Source: UBA7957 sp965224675 (GTDB taxonomy: Bacteria; Pseudomonadota; Gammaproteobacteria; Granulosicoccales; Granulosicoccaceae). From it: 64,000 nt of DNA. The notes below the pieces were generated by a model. The model did not search any database and was not told the origin of the DNA. It saw only the letters and a list, made by a program, of their open reading frames with translations. The stretch lies in the NCBI GenBank assembly GCA_965224675.1, contig CBDDAA010000002.1:248001-312000 (forward strand), written 5' to 3'. A program made the position numbers and the translations under genes. Below, one piece after another: positions 26,176 to 36,085 of the stretch. The stretch's first letter is position 1. Each line of letters starts with the position of its first letter.

Positions 26176-27576
26176 TTAAGTATCTCTACGCTTCATCCGT
26201 CCCCAACCACCTGTTAATTTTTGCCCAGATTCCACGTCTGTATGCGATGATTCCTTCTCTCGAGATTTTTTATCTGCTTGCTGAGAATCAATGACTTGTG
26301 CCTCCCGAACGGACTTACGCCGTTTGCCAATCCGCTTCTTATTCCGAATTCTTTGTTTATTTTTATCAGCTAGATGACGAGCTGCTTTAGATTTTTTTCT
26401 ACCGACTGATTTTCCAGAATTTTTTATTTTATTCGGTCCTTTATAGGAACCTTGCAGTGTTTTTACCACTCTTCTTTCAAACTGTTGTTTTAGGTATCTT
26501 TCAATACCCGCCATCAGATTCCACTCATTATGCATAACCAGGGAAACTGCCAGCCCTTTATTTTCTACGCGCCCCGTACGCCCAATACGATGGACATAAT
26601 CTATACCGTTGCGAGGTACATCGAAGTTAACAACCAGATCAATTCTTGAAATATCCAGACCTCGAGCAGCAACATCTGTGGCAACCATCACATCAATAAT
26701 GCCATCGTGAAATTTCTTAATAACCTGATTGCGTTGTATTTGTTGCAATTCTCCATGTAGGTAACCTGTTCGAATTCCTTGATTTCGTAAATCTGTTCCT
26801 AATTGCTCAGTGCTGATCCGTTTATTAACAAATACCAGTGCTTTATTAAAAGATTCGTTTACAAGCAACCAAGCTAATAACTGGTATTTATGTTTGTTAT
26901 CATCTGCCAAAATTATTTGTTGTTGTATATTTTGGTGCTTTTCTCGAACCGTGCTCAATTGAATGGTTATGGGATCTTTAAGTGCATGTCTGGCTACCTG
27001 CCGAACCTTATTGTGAGATAGCGTTGCGGAGTACAACATCGTTTGCCGCTCTGGACTACAAGCAGCAATAATCAGTTGAACGTCTTCACTGAAACCCATA
27101 TCCAACATTCGATCGGCTTCATCCAAAACCAGAACTTCCAGCGTGTCAAGATAGGTAAGTCCCTGCCCTATCATTTCAACCATTCTGCCGGGCGTGGCAA
27201 TAATCAGTTCTGGATTCTTACGCAGTAGAACCCGCTGTTTCGATCGTTTTTCACCACCTATAACGAGACCGAAACGTAATTGCGTATAACTGGCAACAGC
27301 CAAACAATCACTATGAATTTGACGCGCAAGTTCGCGTGTAGGCACAAGTATAAGTGCGCGCGTACCCTCTTTATTATCTTCTGTATCCAACAATCGTTGA
27401 AATAACGGCAGTAAAAATGCCAGTGTTTTACCACTACCTGTTTTAGCACTTACCAGCAAATCATGTCCTTGTAATGCTAAGGGGATTGCTTCTTCTTGAA
27501 CTTTGGTAGCATCTGTTATGCCCTGTTTTTCCAAACCAATATGTAAGCTCTGATGTACTATTAAATCTTTTAACAC
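26176..27576 (-). CDS. DEAD-box ATP-dependent RNA helicase
   Basis: The 466 residues hold a complete two-RecA-domain DEAD-box core. Motifs include the Q motif (GITDATKVQEEAIP), AKTGSGKT, PTRELARQ, TPGRM, VLDEADRMLDMG, SAT, RGLDI and HRIGRTGR. A lysine/arginine-rich tail of about 90 residues follows, typical of SrmB/RhlE/RhlB-type helicases that act in ribosome assembly or mRNA decay. I cannot choose one symbol. The start is GTG at 27576 with AGG 7 bp upstream. It is divergent from the CvfB gene. Confidence 0.93.
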   Translation of the reverse strand: MLKDLIVHQSLHIGLEKQGITDATKVQEEAIPLALQGHDLLVSAKTGSGKTLAFLLPLFQRLLDTEDNKEGTRALILVPTRELARQIHSDCLAVASYTQLRFGLVIGGEKRSKQRVLLRKNPELIIATPGRMVEMIGQGLTYLDTLEVLVLDEADRMLDMGFSEDVQLIIAACSPERQTMLYSATLSHNKVRQVARHALKDPITIQLSTVREKHQNIQQQIILADDNKHKYQLLAWLLVNESFNKALVFVNKRISTEQLGTDLRNQGIRTGYLHGELQQIQRNQVIKKFHDGIIDVMVATDVAARGLDISRIDLVVNFDVPRNGIDYVHRIGRTGRVENKGLAVSLVMHNEWNLMAGIERYLKQQFERRVVKTLQGSYKGPNKIKNSGKSVGRKKSKAARHLADKNKQRIRNKKRIGKRRKSVREAQVIDSQQADKKSREKESSHTDVESGQKLTGGWGRMKRRDT

Positions 27577-27732
27577 GGAATTAACCTGTGGTTACGCTAT
27601 CCCTTATTCTACCTCAGGCCGTGTTGGACCATACAAGAATCCACTAAGTCGAGATTAAAAAGTTCATCGCAACAGTTTTGCCTCTGTTACTATTAATCAT
27701 TTATCCAATTCAGTTCACCAATTGATATAAAG

Positions 27733-28563
27733 ATGATTAAAATTGGAAAAATCAACTCAATGGAAGTAAAGCGCATAACTGAAATCGGCGCTTATCTGGA
27801 TGCAGAGCATTTAGGCGATGTATTGCTACCCAAACAGTTTGTGTCCACTACTTGTAAATCAGGTGAGTTACTTGAAGTTTTTCTTTTCAAAGACGCTGAA
27901 AGCCAACTGACCGCATCCAGAAAAATTCCCTTGGTGCAATTGGATCAATGTGCCTACTTGAAAGTCGTCTCGGTTAATCGGATAGGTGCCTTTCTCGACT
28001 GGGGCTTGTCAAAGGATTTATTTGTACCCATTAAGCAGCAGCGCACACCAATGCAAGTTGGTAAATCTTACGTTGTTACGGTTTATCTGGATGAATGGAC
28101 TCAACGACTAGCTGCTTCTTCTAAATTAGATGAATATTTGAATGAATATTCCACCGAGTTTAAAACAGGACAAGCCGTGGATCTAATCATCTTTGGACAG
28201 AGTGAACTTGGCTTTAAGGCAACAATTAACCATACACATCTCGGTTTGATTTTCACATCAGATGTCTTTCAGTCACTTGAGGTTGGGCAAAAAATCAAGG
28301 GCTTTATCAAAAATCTGCGACATGACTACAAGATTGATCTTACCCTGCAAAAACCGGGAAAGCAGCTGCGTGACAATTTACAGATTAGAATACTTGATCA
28401 CTTAGCAGCACAAGGTGGTCATAGTGACATCACCGATAAAAGTCCACCGGAGAAAATCTATGCAGTTTTTTCGGTAAGCAAGGCTAATTATAAGAAGGCT
28501 TTGGGCGCTTTGTATCGACAAAGGAAAATCATCTTGGATAAACAGAGAATTACACTTGTTTAA
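27733..28563 (+). CDS. CvfB/YitL-type S1 RNA-binding protein
   Basis: The 276 residues have an N-terminal pair of S1-like OB folds (ITEIGAYLDAEHLGDVLLP, VNRIGAFLDWGLSKDLFVP), a third divergent S1 domain, and a C-terminal winged helix (SPPEKIYAVFSVSKANYKKALGALYRQRKI). This is the layout of CvfB. The family binds RNA and is linked to virulence-factor expression in Staphylococcus; its role in gammaproteobacteria is little known. The next gene starts 35 bp downstream, so the two may be co-transcribed. Confidence 0.9.
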   Translation: MIKIGKINSMEVKRITEIGAYLDAEHLGDVLLPKQFVSTTCKSGELLEVFLFKDAESQLTASRKIPLVQLDQCAYLKVVSVNRIGAFLDWGLSKDLFVPIKQQRTPMQVGKSYVVTVYLDEWTQRLAASSKLDEYLNEYSTEFKTGQAVDLIIFGQSELGFKATINHTHLGLIFTSDVFQSLEVGQKIKGFIKNLRHDYKIDLTLQKPGKQLRDNLQIRILDHLAAQGGHSDITDKSPPEKIYAVFSVSKANYKKALGALYRQRKIILDKQRITLV

Positions 28564-28597
28564 ATCCTATGAATAACCGGAAATCACAACTACGATA

Positions 28598-29521
28598 ATG
28601 CAGATTCAATGGTTCCCGGGCCATATGCACAAGGCTCGTAAGGAGATAAAAAAAATTCTACCGCAGGTGGATCTGATAATAGAAGTACTCGACGCACGGA
28701 TTCCCTTCAGCAGTGAAAACCCGATGATAAAGCAACTGCGCGAAGGCAAACCTTGTATTAAATTACTGAATAAATTTGATCTCGCTGATCCCACATTAAC
28801 TTACCGTTGGCAAGCACACTTTGAAACCGAGCAAGGTGTGAAAACACTGGCTACATGCAGAGACGATAGTAAAAGCATTCGTCAGATATCAGGTCTTTGT
28901 CGAAAAATGCTGCCGAGCTACAAAAATGGCTTAAAACCAATCCATACTCTGATTTTAGGCATACCCAATGTTGGAAAGTCAACTGTGATTAATGTTTTGG
29001 CTGGGAGAAGCATTGCGAAAACGGGAAATGAGCCGGCTGTAACAAAAACTCAGCAACGTATTAAATTGGATTCGGGTATTACATTATCTGACACCCCAGG
29101 TGTGCTCTGGCCCAATGTGGAGAACAAGAATACTGGTTACAGATTGGCATCAACAGGTGCAATTAAGGATACAGCAATCGACCATACTGATGTAGCCCTG
29201 TTTGTTATTAATTATCTGCTAAGTCATTATCCGAACAAGCTAAAAGAACGGTACTTTCTTGATCAATTACCGAAATCTGCGGTTGATACCCTGGAACTCA
29301 TCGGGAAAAAGCGTGGCTGTTTGGGAGCAGGGGCATTAGTGGATTTTGATAAAGCTGCGAAAATTGTATTAAGAGAGCTACGCTCTGGCACGTTGGGATC
29401 ATTTACCATGGAAACACCTGAAATCATGTTGCAAGAGCTTGCAGAGCTCAAGGTTATTCAACAGCAAAAAGCTGAAAAGAAAAATGCGCGTGAACAACGA
29501 CGCAAAAAGAAGTCACATTAG
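28598..29521 (+). CDS. Circularly permuted GTPase, YlqF/RbgA family
   Basis: The enzyme is a ribosome-biogenesis GTPase associated with late 50S assembly. The G motifs occur in permuted order: G4 NKFD near residue 65 precedes G1 GIPNVGKST near 120 and G3 DTPG near 165. The N-terminal IQWFPGHMHKARKEI is diagnostic for YlqF/RbgA. The C-terminal ANTAR-like half ends in a basic tail (KKNAREQRRKKKSH). The 307 residues are full length. It follows cvfB closely on the same strand. Confidence 0.93.
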   Translation: MQIQWFPGHMHKARKEIKKILPQVDLIIEVLDARIPFSSENPMIKQLREGKPCIKLLNKFDLADPTLTYRWQAHFETEQGVKTLATCRDDSKSIRQISGLCRKMLPSYKNGLKPIHTLILGIPNVGKSTVINVLAGRSIAKTGNEPAVTKTQQRIKLDSGITLSDTPGVLWPNVENKNTGYRLASTGAIKDTAIDHTDVALFVINYLLSHYPNKLKERYFLDQLPKSAVDTLELIGKKRGCLGAGALVDFDKAAKIVLRELRSGTLGSFTMETPEIMLQELAELKVIQQQKAEKKNAREQRRKKKSH

Positions 29522-29797
29522 TTGTAAAAGAAAATTAAAAAATACATCCCGATAGCATGGCCAACATGAGGCCAGCCGGAAAGCGCATGATGAAGTTCTG
29601 CTGCCAGGCTGGCGATTGCAATCACATAAATTAAGTCATAAAAAAGTTCGAGGGGAGTTGTAGCCCTATAAACCTCTCTCAGGTCGCGAGAAATAATTTG
29701 ATTTTATAAAATATTTAATTTGTTTTTTGCCAATCATGAATATGATAGCAAGGCATTATACAGAGGCGATTTACCCATACTTAAGCAACTAATCAAT

Positions 29798-30562
29798 TTA
29801 AAACTTGCCATTGTGATTCTCCCATTCGCTACTCGGAGGAATCGACTCGATAGTGTCCCAATGTTCTACAAGCCTGCCATCCGCGATACGAAAGAGATCA
29901 TAGAACGCGCTGTGGACTCCTCCAAAGAAACCTTCACTTACAGAAAGCACAAAACTCCCCTCTGCAAGCAGGCGATGGATTTGATTATATTGTATCCTGA
30001 TGTTCTGTTCGGATGTAGTCTCTAGCGCAGATTGAAGTTCTGGGACTCCATCTGTGATACTCGGACTATGTTGGGTAAAATGTCCCTGATCGAAGTAAAG
30101 GTCTAGTTTCTCAAAACGACGATTGATAAGGATGTCATCAACAAAGCATCGCACAATTTCCCGATTAACCTCAGTCTGGGGGAGATCCATCGCTACAGTC
30201 GGCCCATCAACCATGCTATGGCCGGAGGGATTCGGTCCTTGTCTCAACTGGATGTTGTCCCAGTGTTCAACAGCCAGATCATCCTCAAAACGGAAAACTT
30301 CGAAGCCGATATTCGAGCTGCCGAAGTCATATTCGGTATGGGCGAAAACATAATCGCCATCCTCGAATATACGCACAATACTGACACGCGGAGCGCTTTT
30401 AGAAAGACGCTTAAACAGTGCCGCCAGACCTTCGCTCCCTTCGTGAGTCTGAGGGTTGTGCTGAATGTATTTAGCCTCATTGACCACGGTTAATGATAAC
30501 GGGTCACCCGTTTCGATGCCTTTCAGTAATGAGTATATCTGGTCTTTTCTGTTTGAGCTCAT
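29798..30562 (-). CDS. Tandem NTF2-like (SnoaL-type) protein
   Basis: The 254 residues consist of two NTF2-like alpha+beta cone-fold domains of about 120 each. Each contains an N(P/S)QTHEG or HSPSITDG-like segment and ends with the same motif (AVEHWDNIQ near 105, LVEHWDTIE near 235). SnoaL-like proteins bind or isomerise small hydrophobic substrates. The duplication in one chain points to an internal dimer. The substrate is unknown. It lies 44 bp downstream of the MBL-fold gene on the same strand. Confidence 0.8.
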   Translation of the reverse strand: MSSNRKDQIYSLLKGIETGDPLSLTVVNEAKYIQHNPQTHEGSEGLAALFKRLSKSAPRVSIVRIFEDGDYVFAHTEYDFGSSNIGFEVFRFEDDLAVEHWDNIQLRQGPNPSGHSMVDGPTVAMDLPQTEVNREIVRCFVDDILINRRFEKLDLYFDQGHFTQHSPSITDGVPELQSALETTSEQNIRIQYNQIHRLLAEGSFVLSVSEGFFGGVHSAFYDLFRIADGRLVEHWDTIESIPPSSEWENHNGKF

Positions 30563-30606
30563 GAGTAACTCTGCTGACTCTCTCTGTTCGATTGATATTT
30601 ATGTTA

Positions 30607-31512
30607 TCAGGACGGTTCAGGTCGCCAGGGGTACGGCCCCAGGAACTCATCGGAAAGTATTCTCCAGATATTCATTTCCAGCCATTGCTCGTACATGGCC
30701 CAATCCTTGTATTTGGGTAATTTCAATACTTTGGGTATCAGGAAAGGATTGGTGCCCTTTTTCAGTTCTGCATAAAACCCGGCTCTCAAGTCTCTGACAT
30801 ATTGTAATTGTAGAGTTACATCCTGTTTGCTTCCACCGGCAAGGGGATCATTATTAGCATTGTGAGAAAATACGGCTTTGTCGAAATCCAACTGCAAAAC
30901 CTCATTGAGACTCCTCTCCCATTCACGAATATTGAAGTCGGGTACAATGGTAAAAGCCACCCGATTGGGCGTTACGAGATCAGCAATGTAGGCAATTTTA
31001 AATTGCGGCAGTAAAAAGATGGTCATACCCAAACCATGGTTCATTCCCAGATAGTGAAGCTCGACCTTGGTTCCACCCAGTTCAACATCTTTTTGCTTAC
31101 CTGACCATGATTGCTTTGGGATAGCCATGTCCCGACCCGTATTAGCCTTCATCCATTCATACGCCTCAGCATGAGCAATGGTGACAGCGCCTTCATCCAG
31201 CAACACTTGTCCACCACTGGCGTGATCCCAGTGGTTGTGGCTATGAAAAGCGTATTTAATGGGTTTATCAGTGATTTTTTTAATTTCAGCGACCATGGCA
31301 GTTGCATGCAAAGTATTCACTGTTTCAAATACTATAACTCCGGATTTTGTAACAACAAACATGGAAATGTATTCACCGCTCGTTGTGAACGTATAGACGC
31401 TATCAGCTATTTGCGTCGTTTTTGATTGATGTTCTTGTGCGAAAACTAATGTAGACATGAGAAATACACAGAGCACCAAGCACCGTGTGAACGACAGAAT
31501 TAATGTGGTCAT
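30607..31512 (-). CDS. Exported MBL-fold metallo-hydrolase
   Basis: This metallo-beta-lactamase-fold protein has the metal-binding motif HNHWDH. The start is ATG at 31512, chosen because a GGAGGAG site lies 8 bp upstream and a signal peptide follows at once (MTTLILSFTRCLVLCVFLMSTLVFAQ). An upstream frame to 31584 would bury this signal. The mature protein of about 278 residues is probably periplasmic. Further metal-site candidates are in MNHGLGM, IADLVTPNR and FSHNANNDP. Substrate unknown; it is not an obvious class B beta-lactamase. Divergent from the LysR gene. Confidence 0.85.
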   Translation of the reverse strand: MTTLILSFTRCLVLCVFLMSTLVFAQEHQSKTTQIADSVYTFTTSGEYISMFVVTKSGVIVFETVNTLHATAMVAEIKKITDKPIKYAFHSHNHWDHASGGQVLLDEGAVTIAHAEAYEWMKANTGRDMAIPKQSWSGKQKDVELGGTKVELHYLGMNHGLGMTIFLLPQFKIAYIADLVTPNRVAFTIVPDFNIREWERSLNEVLQLDFDKAVFSHNANNDPLAGGSKQDVTLQLQYVRDLRAGFYAELKKGTNPFLIPKVLKLPKYKDWAMYEQWLEMNIWRILSDEFLGPYPWRPEPS

Positions 31513-31651
31513 TTCAAAATCTCCTCCAGACTGCGGTTGTTTGGATGGTTCAGATGATGTTCGAACATCGATTTCACACTCCACCCTGGATTAAAGCTAG
31601 AAAGTGAGTGAATTCATCCATAATATTATATTTCATCAAGCAAACTAACAT

Positions 31652-31708
31652 ATTGCGATTAATGTAATAAAGTCCTAGAATGCAATACCTAATTGCGTAA
31701 ACAGCAAT
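31652..31708 (+). promoter_or_regulatory. Two LysR-type operator boxes and the lysR-like promoter
   Basis: Two 17-bp boxes of the form ATTGC-N7-G(C/T)AAT, both containing T-N11-A, lie 40 bp apart at 31652-31668 and 31692-31708. A -35 TTGCGA at 31653 and a -10 TAGAAT at 31676 with 17-bp spacing overlap the first box. The second box is 4 bp from the LysR ATG. This fits autoregulation and control of the divergent MBL/NTF2-like genes. Confidence 0.5.
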
Positions 31709-31712
31709 AAGC

Positions 31713-32615
31713 ATGAATAATCTTGAGAAAGCATTTCTTCAGGTTGTGGAAGCGGGTAGCTTCAAGGCAGCGGCCGAGCATCTCAACCTTGAGCCTTCAT
31801 CACTAAGCCGGAAAATAGCGGCACTCGAAGCACGCTTGAAAGTCAAACTACTGTACCGATCAACAGCGAGAACCCGTCCAACGGAACTCGGACAGAGCTA
31901 TTACGACGGACTACGCCGTATCATCGACGAGCAAATGGCTCTTGAAGAAGAAATCATTAGCGGTGTCAGCACGATCAAAGGCCGACTGAGAATAGGGTCA
32001 ACCCTGGATTTAGGCGAGCAATTCATCGTTCCGGTTACGCTCGACATGCAAAAACAGGCACCTGAATTGTCGATCGAACTGATACTGGGTAGTGATATCG
32101 ATGATCTGGCCGAAAAGAATCTGGATGTAGCCATCCGTATCGGACCCTTGCCTGACTCCAATCTGATTGCAAAATCGCTCGGCGAAATTCCGAGAATTCT
32201 TGTTGCCAGTCCTGAGTATCTAAAAACTAGCGGCGTACCAAAGACCCCTGACGATCTAATCAATTGCAACTGTGTTTTGTACTCCCCCGCCCAGGCCAAA
32301 AGTGATATCGAATTTTCTAGCGGGACGAGAGTCCCTTATTCGAAACTAACGAGTAATGTTGCTGTTAATAGCTTGCGCGCCATACATGCCTTAGTAAAGG
32401 GTAGCGCGGGAATCCACTGCGGCCCGACCTGGTTATATATGGAAGATTTAAAAAAAGGAAGTCTTATCAGGCTTTTACCATCACATCCTGTGACGGGATT
32501 CGCCGTCTATGCTGTGTATACGTCGCGTTCTTTTCTTCCTAAGAAAACAAGCGAATTGATAAAGCGACTATCTAAACAAATACAGTATAACAATAAAGCT
32601 ACCTCCAATTTATAA
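31713..32615 (+). CDS. LysR-family transcriptional regulator
   Basis: The 300 residues are full length for the family. An N-terminal winged helix-turn-helix (FLQVVEAGSFKAAAEHLNLEPSSLSRKIAALEARLKV) is followed by the two-lobed effector domain from about residue 90, with the CHPxxP-like region absent. The effector is unknown. It is divergently transcribed from the MBL-fold and NTF2-like genes, the usual layout for a LysR target operon. No clear Shine-Dalgarno sequence precedes the ATG. Confidence 0.93.
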   Translation: MNNLEKAFLQVVEAGSFKAAAEHLNLEPSSLSRKIAALEARLKVKLLYRSTARTRPTELGQSYYDGLRRIIDEQMALEEEIISGVSTIKGRLRIGSTLDLGEQFIVPVTLDMQKQAPELSIELILGSDIDDLAEKNLDVAIRIGPLPDSNLIAKSLGEIPRILVASPEYLKTSGVPKTPDDLINCNCVLYSPAQAKSDIEFSSGTRVPYSKLTSNVAVNSLRAIHALVKGSAGIHCGPTWLYMEDLKKGSLIRLLPSHPVTGFAVYAVYTSRSFLPKKTSELIKRLSKQIQYNNKATSNL

Positions 32616-32868
32616 ATCTAAAAGTGGTTGTCAGGGTAATAGTGTATTTAGAGAGTTTTTTGTTTTCCCAAATAACACTATTAGAGAGTATGAAGACTTC
32701 TAGCTGCACCTATAGCACTCTGAACTTTATTCCCAACTACCCCATTAAATGACGGCTCTCAGGCTCCAGAAATCAAATTCTATGGCGTCTGTCATTTGAT
32801 CGATGGCTTAAAACCGCCAATTGCTCTTGGTAATCACATTTCTACGCATTAGTCTATACAGTTTAAAT

Positions 32869-34533
32869 TCAAGCCAATTTCTTATAACGAACGCGATGTG
32901 GTTGTACTGCAGCATCACCCAAACGTTGCTTTCGATCTGCTTCATATTCGGTATAATTCCCTTCGAAATAAACTATACTTGAGTCATCCTCATAAGCAAG
33001 GATATGTGTTGCCACGCGGTCAAGAAACCAGCGATCATGTGAAATAACAATTGCGGAACCTGGAAAATCCAGCAATGCCTCTTCTAACGCACGCAGGGTC
33101 TCTACATCCAAATCATTGGACGGTTCATCGAGTAATAACACATTCCCGCCTTCTTTCAAGGTAAGTGCCAGGTGTAATCTGCCCCGCTCGCCACCTGAAA
33201 GGTCTTTGACAAATTTTTGTTGGTCTGAACCTTTAAAGTTAAATCGTCCGCAGTAGTTACGAGAAGGTATTTCATAATTATTAATACTTATTATATCTGA
33301 ACCTTGTGAGATAACTTCAAAAACACTTTTATTATCATCAAGATCCTCTCGGCCTTGATCAACCCAGGCAAGTTGCACAGTTTCTCCTTTCTCAATAGTG
33401 CCACTGTCAGGTTGCTCTTGTCCCATAATCATACGAAATAGCGTTGATTTTCCTGCACCGTTACCTCCAATTACACCCACAATTGCACCCTTTGGTACAC
33501 TAAAACTCAGGTTATCGATTAATAAACGATCTCCGTAGCCTTTTTTAACGTTTTTGAATTCCAGCACCTTATCGCCTAACCTTTCTCCCGGGGGGATATA
33601 AATTTCGTTAGTCTCACTGCGTTTTTGAAACTCTCGGGATTGCATTTCTTCGAATCGTGCCAGCCTTGCTTTGGATTTGGATTGACGTGCCTTAGCACCT
33701 TTACGCACCCATTCCAGTTCTGCCTTCATGGCTTTTGCATGAGCGCTCTCCTGTTTGGCTTCATCAGCAAAGCGTTTCGCTTTGATCTCCAGCCATCCTG
33801 AATAATTGCCTTCATGGGGTATACCTTGCCCTCGATCAAGCTCAAGAATCCATCCTGCTACATTATCCAGAAAGTAACGATCATGCGTAATTGCAACCAC
33901 TGTACCTGTGAAACCATGTAGAAAATGTTCTAACCAGGCAACTGAATCTGCATCCAAGTGGTTGGTCGGCTCATCAAGCAGTAACATATCCGGCGCTGAT
34001 AATAATAATCGACATAATGCAACTCTACGTTTTTCTCCACCGGATAGAACTTCTATTTTTGCTTCCCATTCTGGCAGACGCAAGGCATCGGCAGCGATTT
34101 CCAATTGCCGATCCAGATTATGTCCATCGGCGGCTTGAATAATGGCTTCTAACTTTGCCTGCTCGGCGGCCAAAGCATCAAAATCAGCGTCTGGTTCGGC
34201 ATAGGCAACATACACTTCGTCAAGGCGTTTCTGAACTGACTTTAATTCATCAACCGCTTCTTCAACGACTTCACGCACTGTTTTGCTTGGGTCCAATTCA
34301 GGTTCCTGCGGAAGGTACCCAATTTTGATACCGGGCATGGGACGAGCTTCACCATCTATTTCGGTATCTACGCCCGCCATAATGCGTAACAATGTGGATT
34401 TTCCAGCACCATTCAGTCCCAAAACTCCAATTTTTGCACCAGGAAAAAAGGATAAGGATATATCTTTAAGAATTTGACGTTTGGGTGGCACAATCTTGCC
34501 TACCCGATTCATACTATATACGTACTGTGCCAT
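32869..34533 (-). CDS. ettA: Energy-dependent translational throttle protein EttA (ABC-F)
   Basis: EttA is a soluble ABC-F ATPase that binds the ribosomal E site and gates initiation according to energy state. The 554 residues have two ABC cassettes: Walker A GLNGAGKST and GGNGAGKST, signatures LSGGEKRRVALCRLL and LSGGERGRLHLALTL, and Walker B LLLLDEPTNHLD and VLLLDEPSNDLD. The linker holds the arm/P-site-tRNA interaction region (EWVRKGAKARQSKSKARLARFEEM). The length matches E. coli EttA. Start ATG has AGGAA 7 bp upstream. Monocistronic by context. Confidence 0.96.
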   Translation of the reverse strand: MAQYVYSMNRVGKIVPPKRQILKDISLSFFPGAKIGVLGLNGAGKSTLLRIMAGVDTEIDGEARPMPGIKIGYLPQEPELDPSKTVREVVEEAVDELKSVQKRLDEVYVAYAEPDADFDALAAEQAKLEAIIQAADGHNLDRQLEIAADALRLPEWEAKIEVLSGGEKRRVALCRLLLSAPDMLLLDEPTNHLDADSVAWLEHFLHGFTGTVVAITHDRYFLDNVAGWILELDRGQGIPHEGNYSGWLEIKAKRFADEAKQESAHAKAMKAELEWVRKGAKARQSKSKARLARFEEMQSREFQKRSETNEIYIPPGERLGDKVLEFKNVKKGYGDRLLIDNLSFSVPKGAIVGVIGGNGAGKSTLFRMIMGQEQPDSGTIEKGETVQLAWVDQGREDLDDNKSVFEVISQGSDIISINNYEIPSRNYCGRFNFKGSDQQKFVKDLSGGERGRLHLALTLKEGGNVLLLDEPSNDLDVETLRALEEALLDFPGSAIVISHDRWFLDRVATHILAYEDDSSIVYFEGNYTEYEADRKQRLGDAAVQPHRVRYKKLA

Positions 34534-34605
34534 TATCTGTTCCTAACAATGTATTTCCTACTCAGTGAATTAACCGTAAAAGGCCCATTCACTGATTGTA
34601 GATTC

Positions 34606-35895
34606 TTATAATCGATCATCTAACGGCGTATACTCACGTTGCGCATGTCCCGTGTACAATTGGCGGGGGCGACCAATTTTTTGCTTCGGGTCTTCAATCA
34701 TTTCGCGCCATTGTGCAATCCAGCCCACAGTACGCGCAAGAGAAAATAATACGGTAAACATAGAGGTCGGAAATCCTAATGCCCGCAGAGTAATACCAGA
34801 GTAAAAATCAATATTAGGGTAGAGTTTTTTCTCAATAAAGTAGGGGTCGTTTAGCGCAACGTTCTCAAGCTCATGCGCAATATCGAATAAGGGATCATCC
34901 GTTATATTGAGTTCCTTAAGCACTTCATGAGCAGTTTGCTGCATGATTTTGGCACGCGGGTCATAATTTTTATAAACACGATGCCCAAAGCCCATCAAAC
35001 GAAATGGGTCACTCTTGTCTTTTGCCCGCGCAACAAACTCCGGAATCCGATCCGCAGTACCTATTTCCGCCAGCATATTCAATGCCGCTTCGTTAGCTCC
35101 ACCATGAGCCGGACCCCATAAGCAAGCTATACCAGCTGCAATTGCAGCGAACGGATTTGCACCGGATGAGCTGGCCAGTCGAACTGTTGACGTGGATGCG
35201 TTTTGCTCATGATCAGCATGAAGAATAAAAATTCGATCCATTGCACGCGCCAGAACAGGGTTTACTTTATATTCTTCACTAGGAACTGAAAAGCACATGT
35301 GCAAGAAATTGCTTGCATAATCCAAGTCATTACGCGGATAGACAAACGGCTGACCTCTATGATATTTATAGGCCAAAGCCGCAATCGTGGGAAGTTTTGC
35401 AATCATACGGCGGCTGGCAACCTCTCGTTGCTCAGGGTCATTTATATCCGTGGAATCATGATAAAAGGCCGAGAGTGCGCCTACCACACCAACCATAATC
35501 GCCATCGGATGTGAGTCCCGGCGAAATCCGGTAAATACTTTTAGCATCTGCTCATGCAGCATAGTATGGTAGGTGATAGCATGCTTAAAATCGGCGTACT
35601 CCTGTTTACCCGGCAACTCTCCGTAGAGTAATAAATAGCAAGTTTCAAGAAAGTGTCCGTGTTCAGCCAGCTGATCAATGGGGTAACCTCGGTGTAGTAA
35701 TATTCCTTTGTCACCGTCAATGAAGGTAATTTGTGATTCGCAGCTCGCTGTTGAAGTGAATCCAGGATCCAAGGTGAATGCACCTGAATCTCTGTATAAG
35801 CTGGTAATATCAATCACGTCCGGACCAAGCGATCCTTTTTTAACAGCCAGCTTATATTCCTTGCCTTTGTAGTGTAATGACGCAGTTTCCGACAT
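34606..35895 (-). CDS. gltA: Citrate synthase (type II, hexameric)
   Basis: The enzyme condenses acetyl-CoA and oxaloacetate to citrate, the first TCA step. The 429 residues have the N-terminal domain of the Gram-negative NADH-sensitive type. Catalytic residues are His in LHADHEQNAST near residue 268, His in MGFGHRVYKNYDPR near 310, and Asp in NIDFYSGI near 366. Start ATG is behind GAGGAAAT. It is a single-gene unit here, away from the sdh genes. Confidence 0.98.
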   Translation of the reverse strand: MSETASLHYKGKEYKLAVKKGSLGPDVIDITSLYRDSGAFTLDPGFTSTASCESQITFIDGDKGILLHRGYPIDQLAEHGHFLETCYLLLYGELPGKQEYADFKHAITYHTMLHEQMLKVFTGFRRDSHPMAIMVGVVGALSAFYHDSTDINDPEQREVASRRMIAKLPTIAALAYKYHRGQPFVYPRNDLDYASNFLHMCFSVPSEEYKVNPVLARAMDRIFILHADHEQNASTSTVRLASSSGANPFAAIAAGIACLWGPAHGGANEAALNMLAEIGTADRIPEFVARAKDKSDPFRLMGFGHRVYKNYDPRAKIMQQTAHEVLKELNITDDPLFDIAHELENVALNDPYFIEKKLYPNIDFYSGITLRALGFPTSMFTVLFSLARTVGWIAQWREMIEDPKQKIGRPRQLYTGHAQREYTPLDDRL

Positions 35896-36085
35896 ATTAT
35901 TTCCTCATTAAATGGCGCAATTTTAACGGGTATAGTTTCTGACTTTCCACTTCGCCATTCTTATTAAAATTATAGGGATTTGATTGTAACAGTTATGGGT
36001 GTTTTCTGGAAAAATACCAGCAAATGAAATTTAGCCCAGGGCCATCATCGGAATCGGCATGATTCCAAGAGGCTGATTGAGAATA

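Noticed and set aside
29720..30025. 101-codon plus-strand frame at the NTF2-like gene end
   Set aside because: Mostly antisense to the NTF2-like coding sequence; no independent support.
32730..32805. AAATGAC/GTCATTT inverted repeat between lysR and ettA as a bidirectional terminator
   Set aside because: A 7-bp stem with a loop of about 35 nt and no flanking T-run is too weak.
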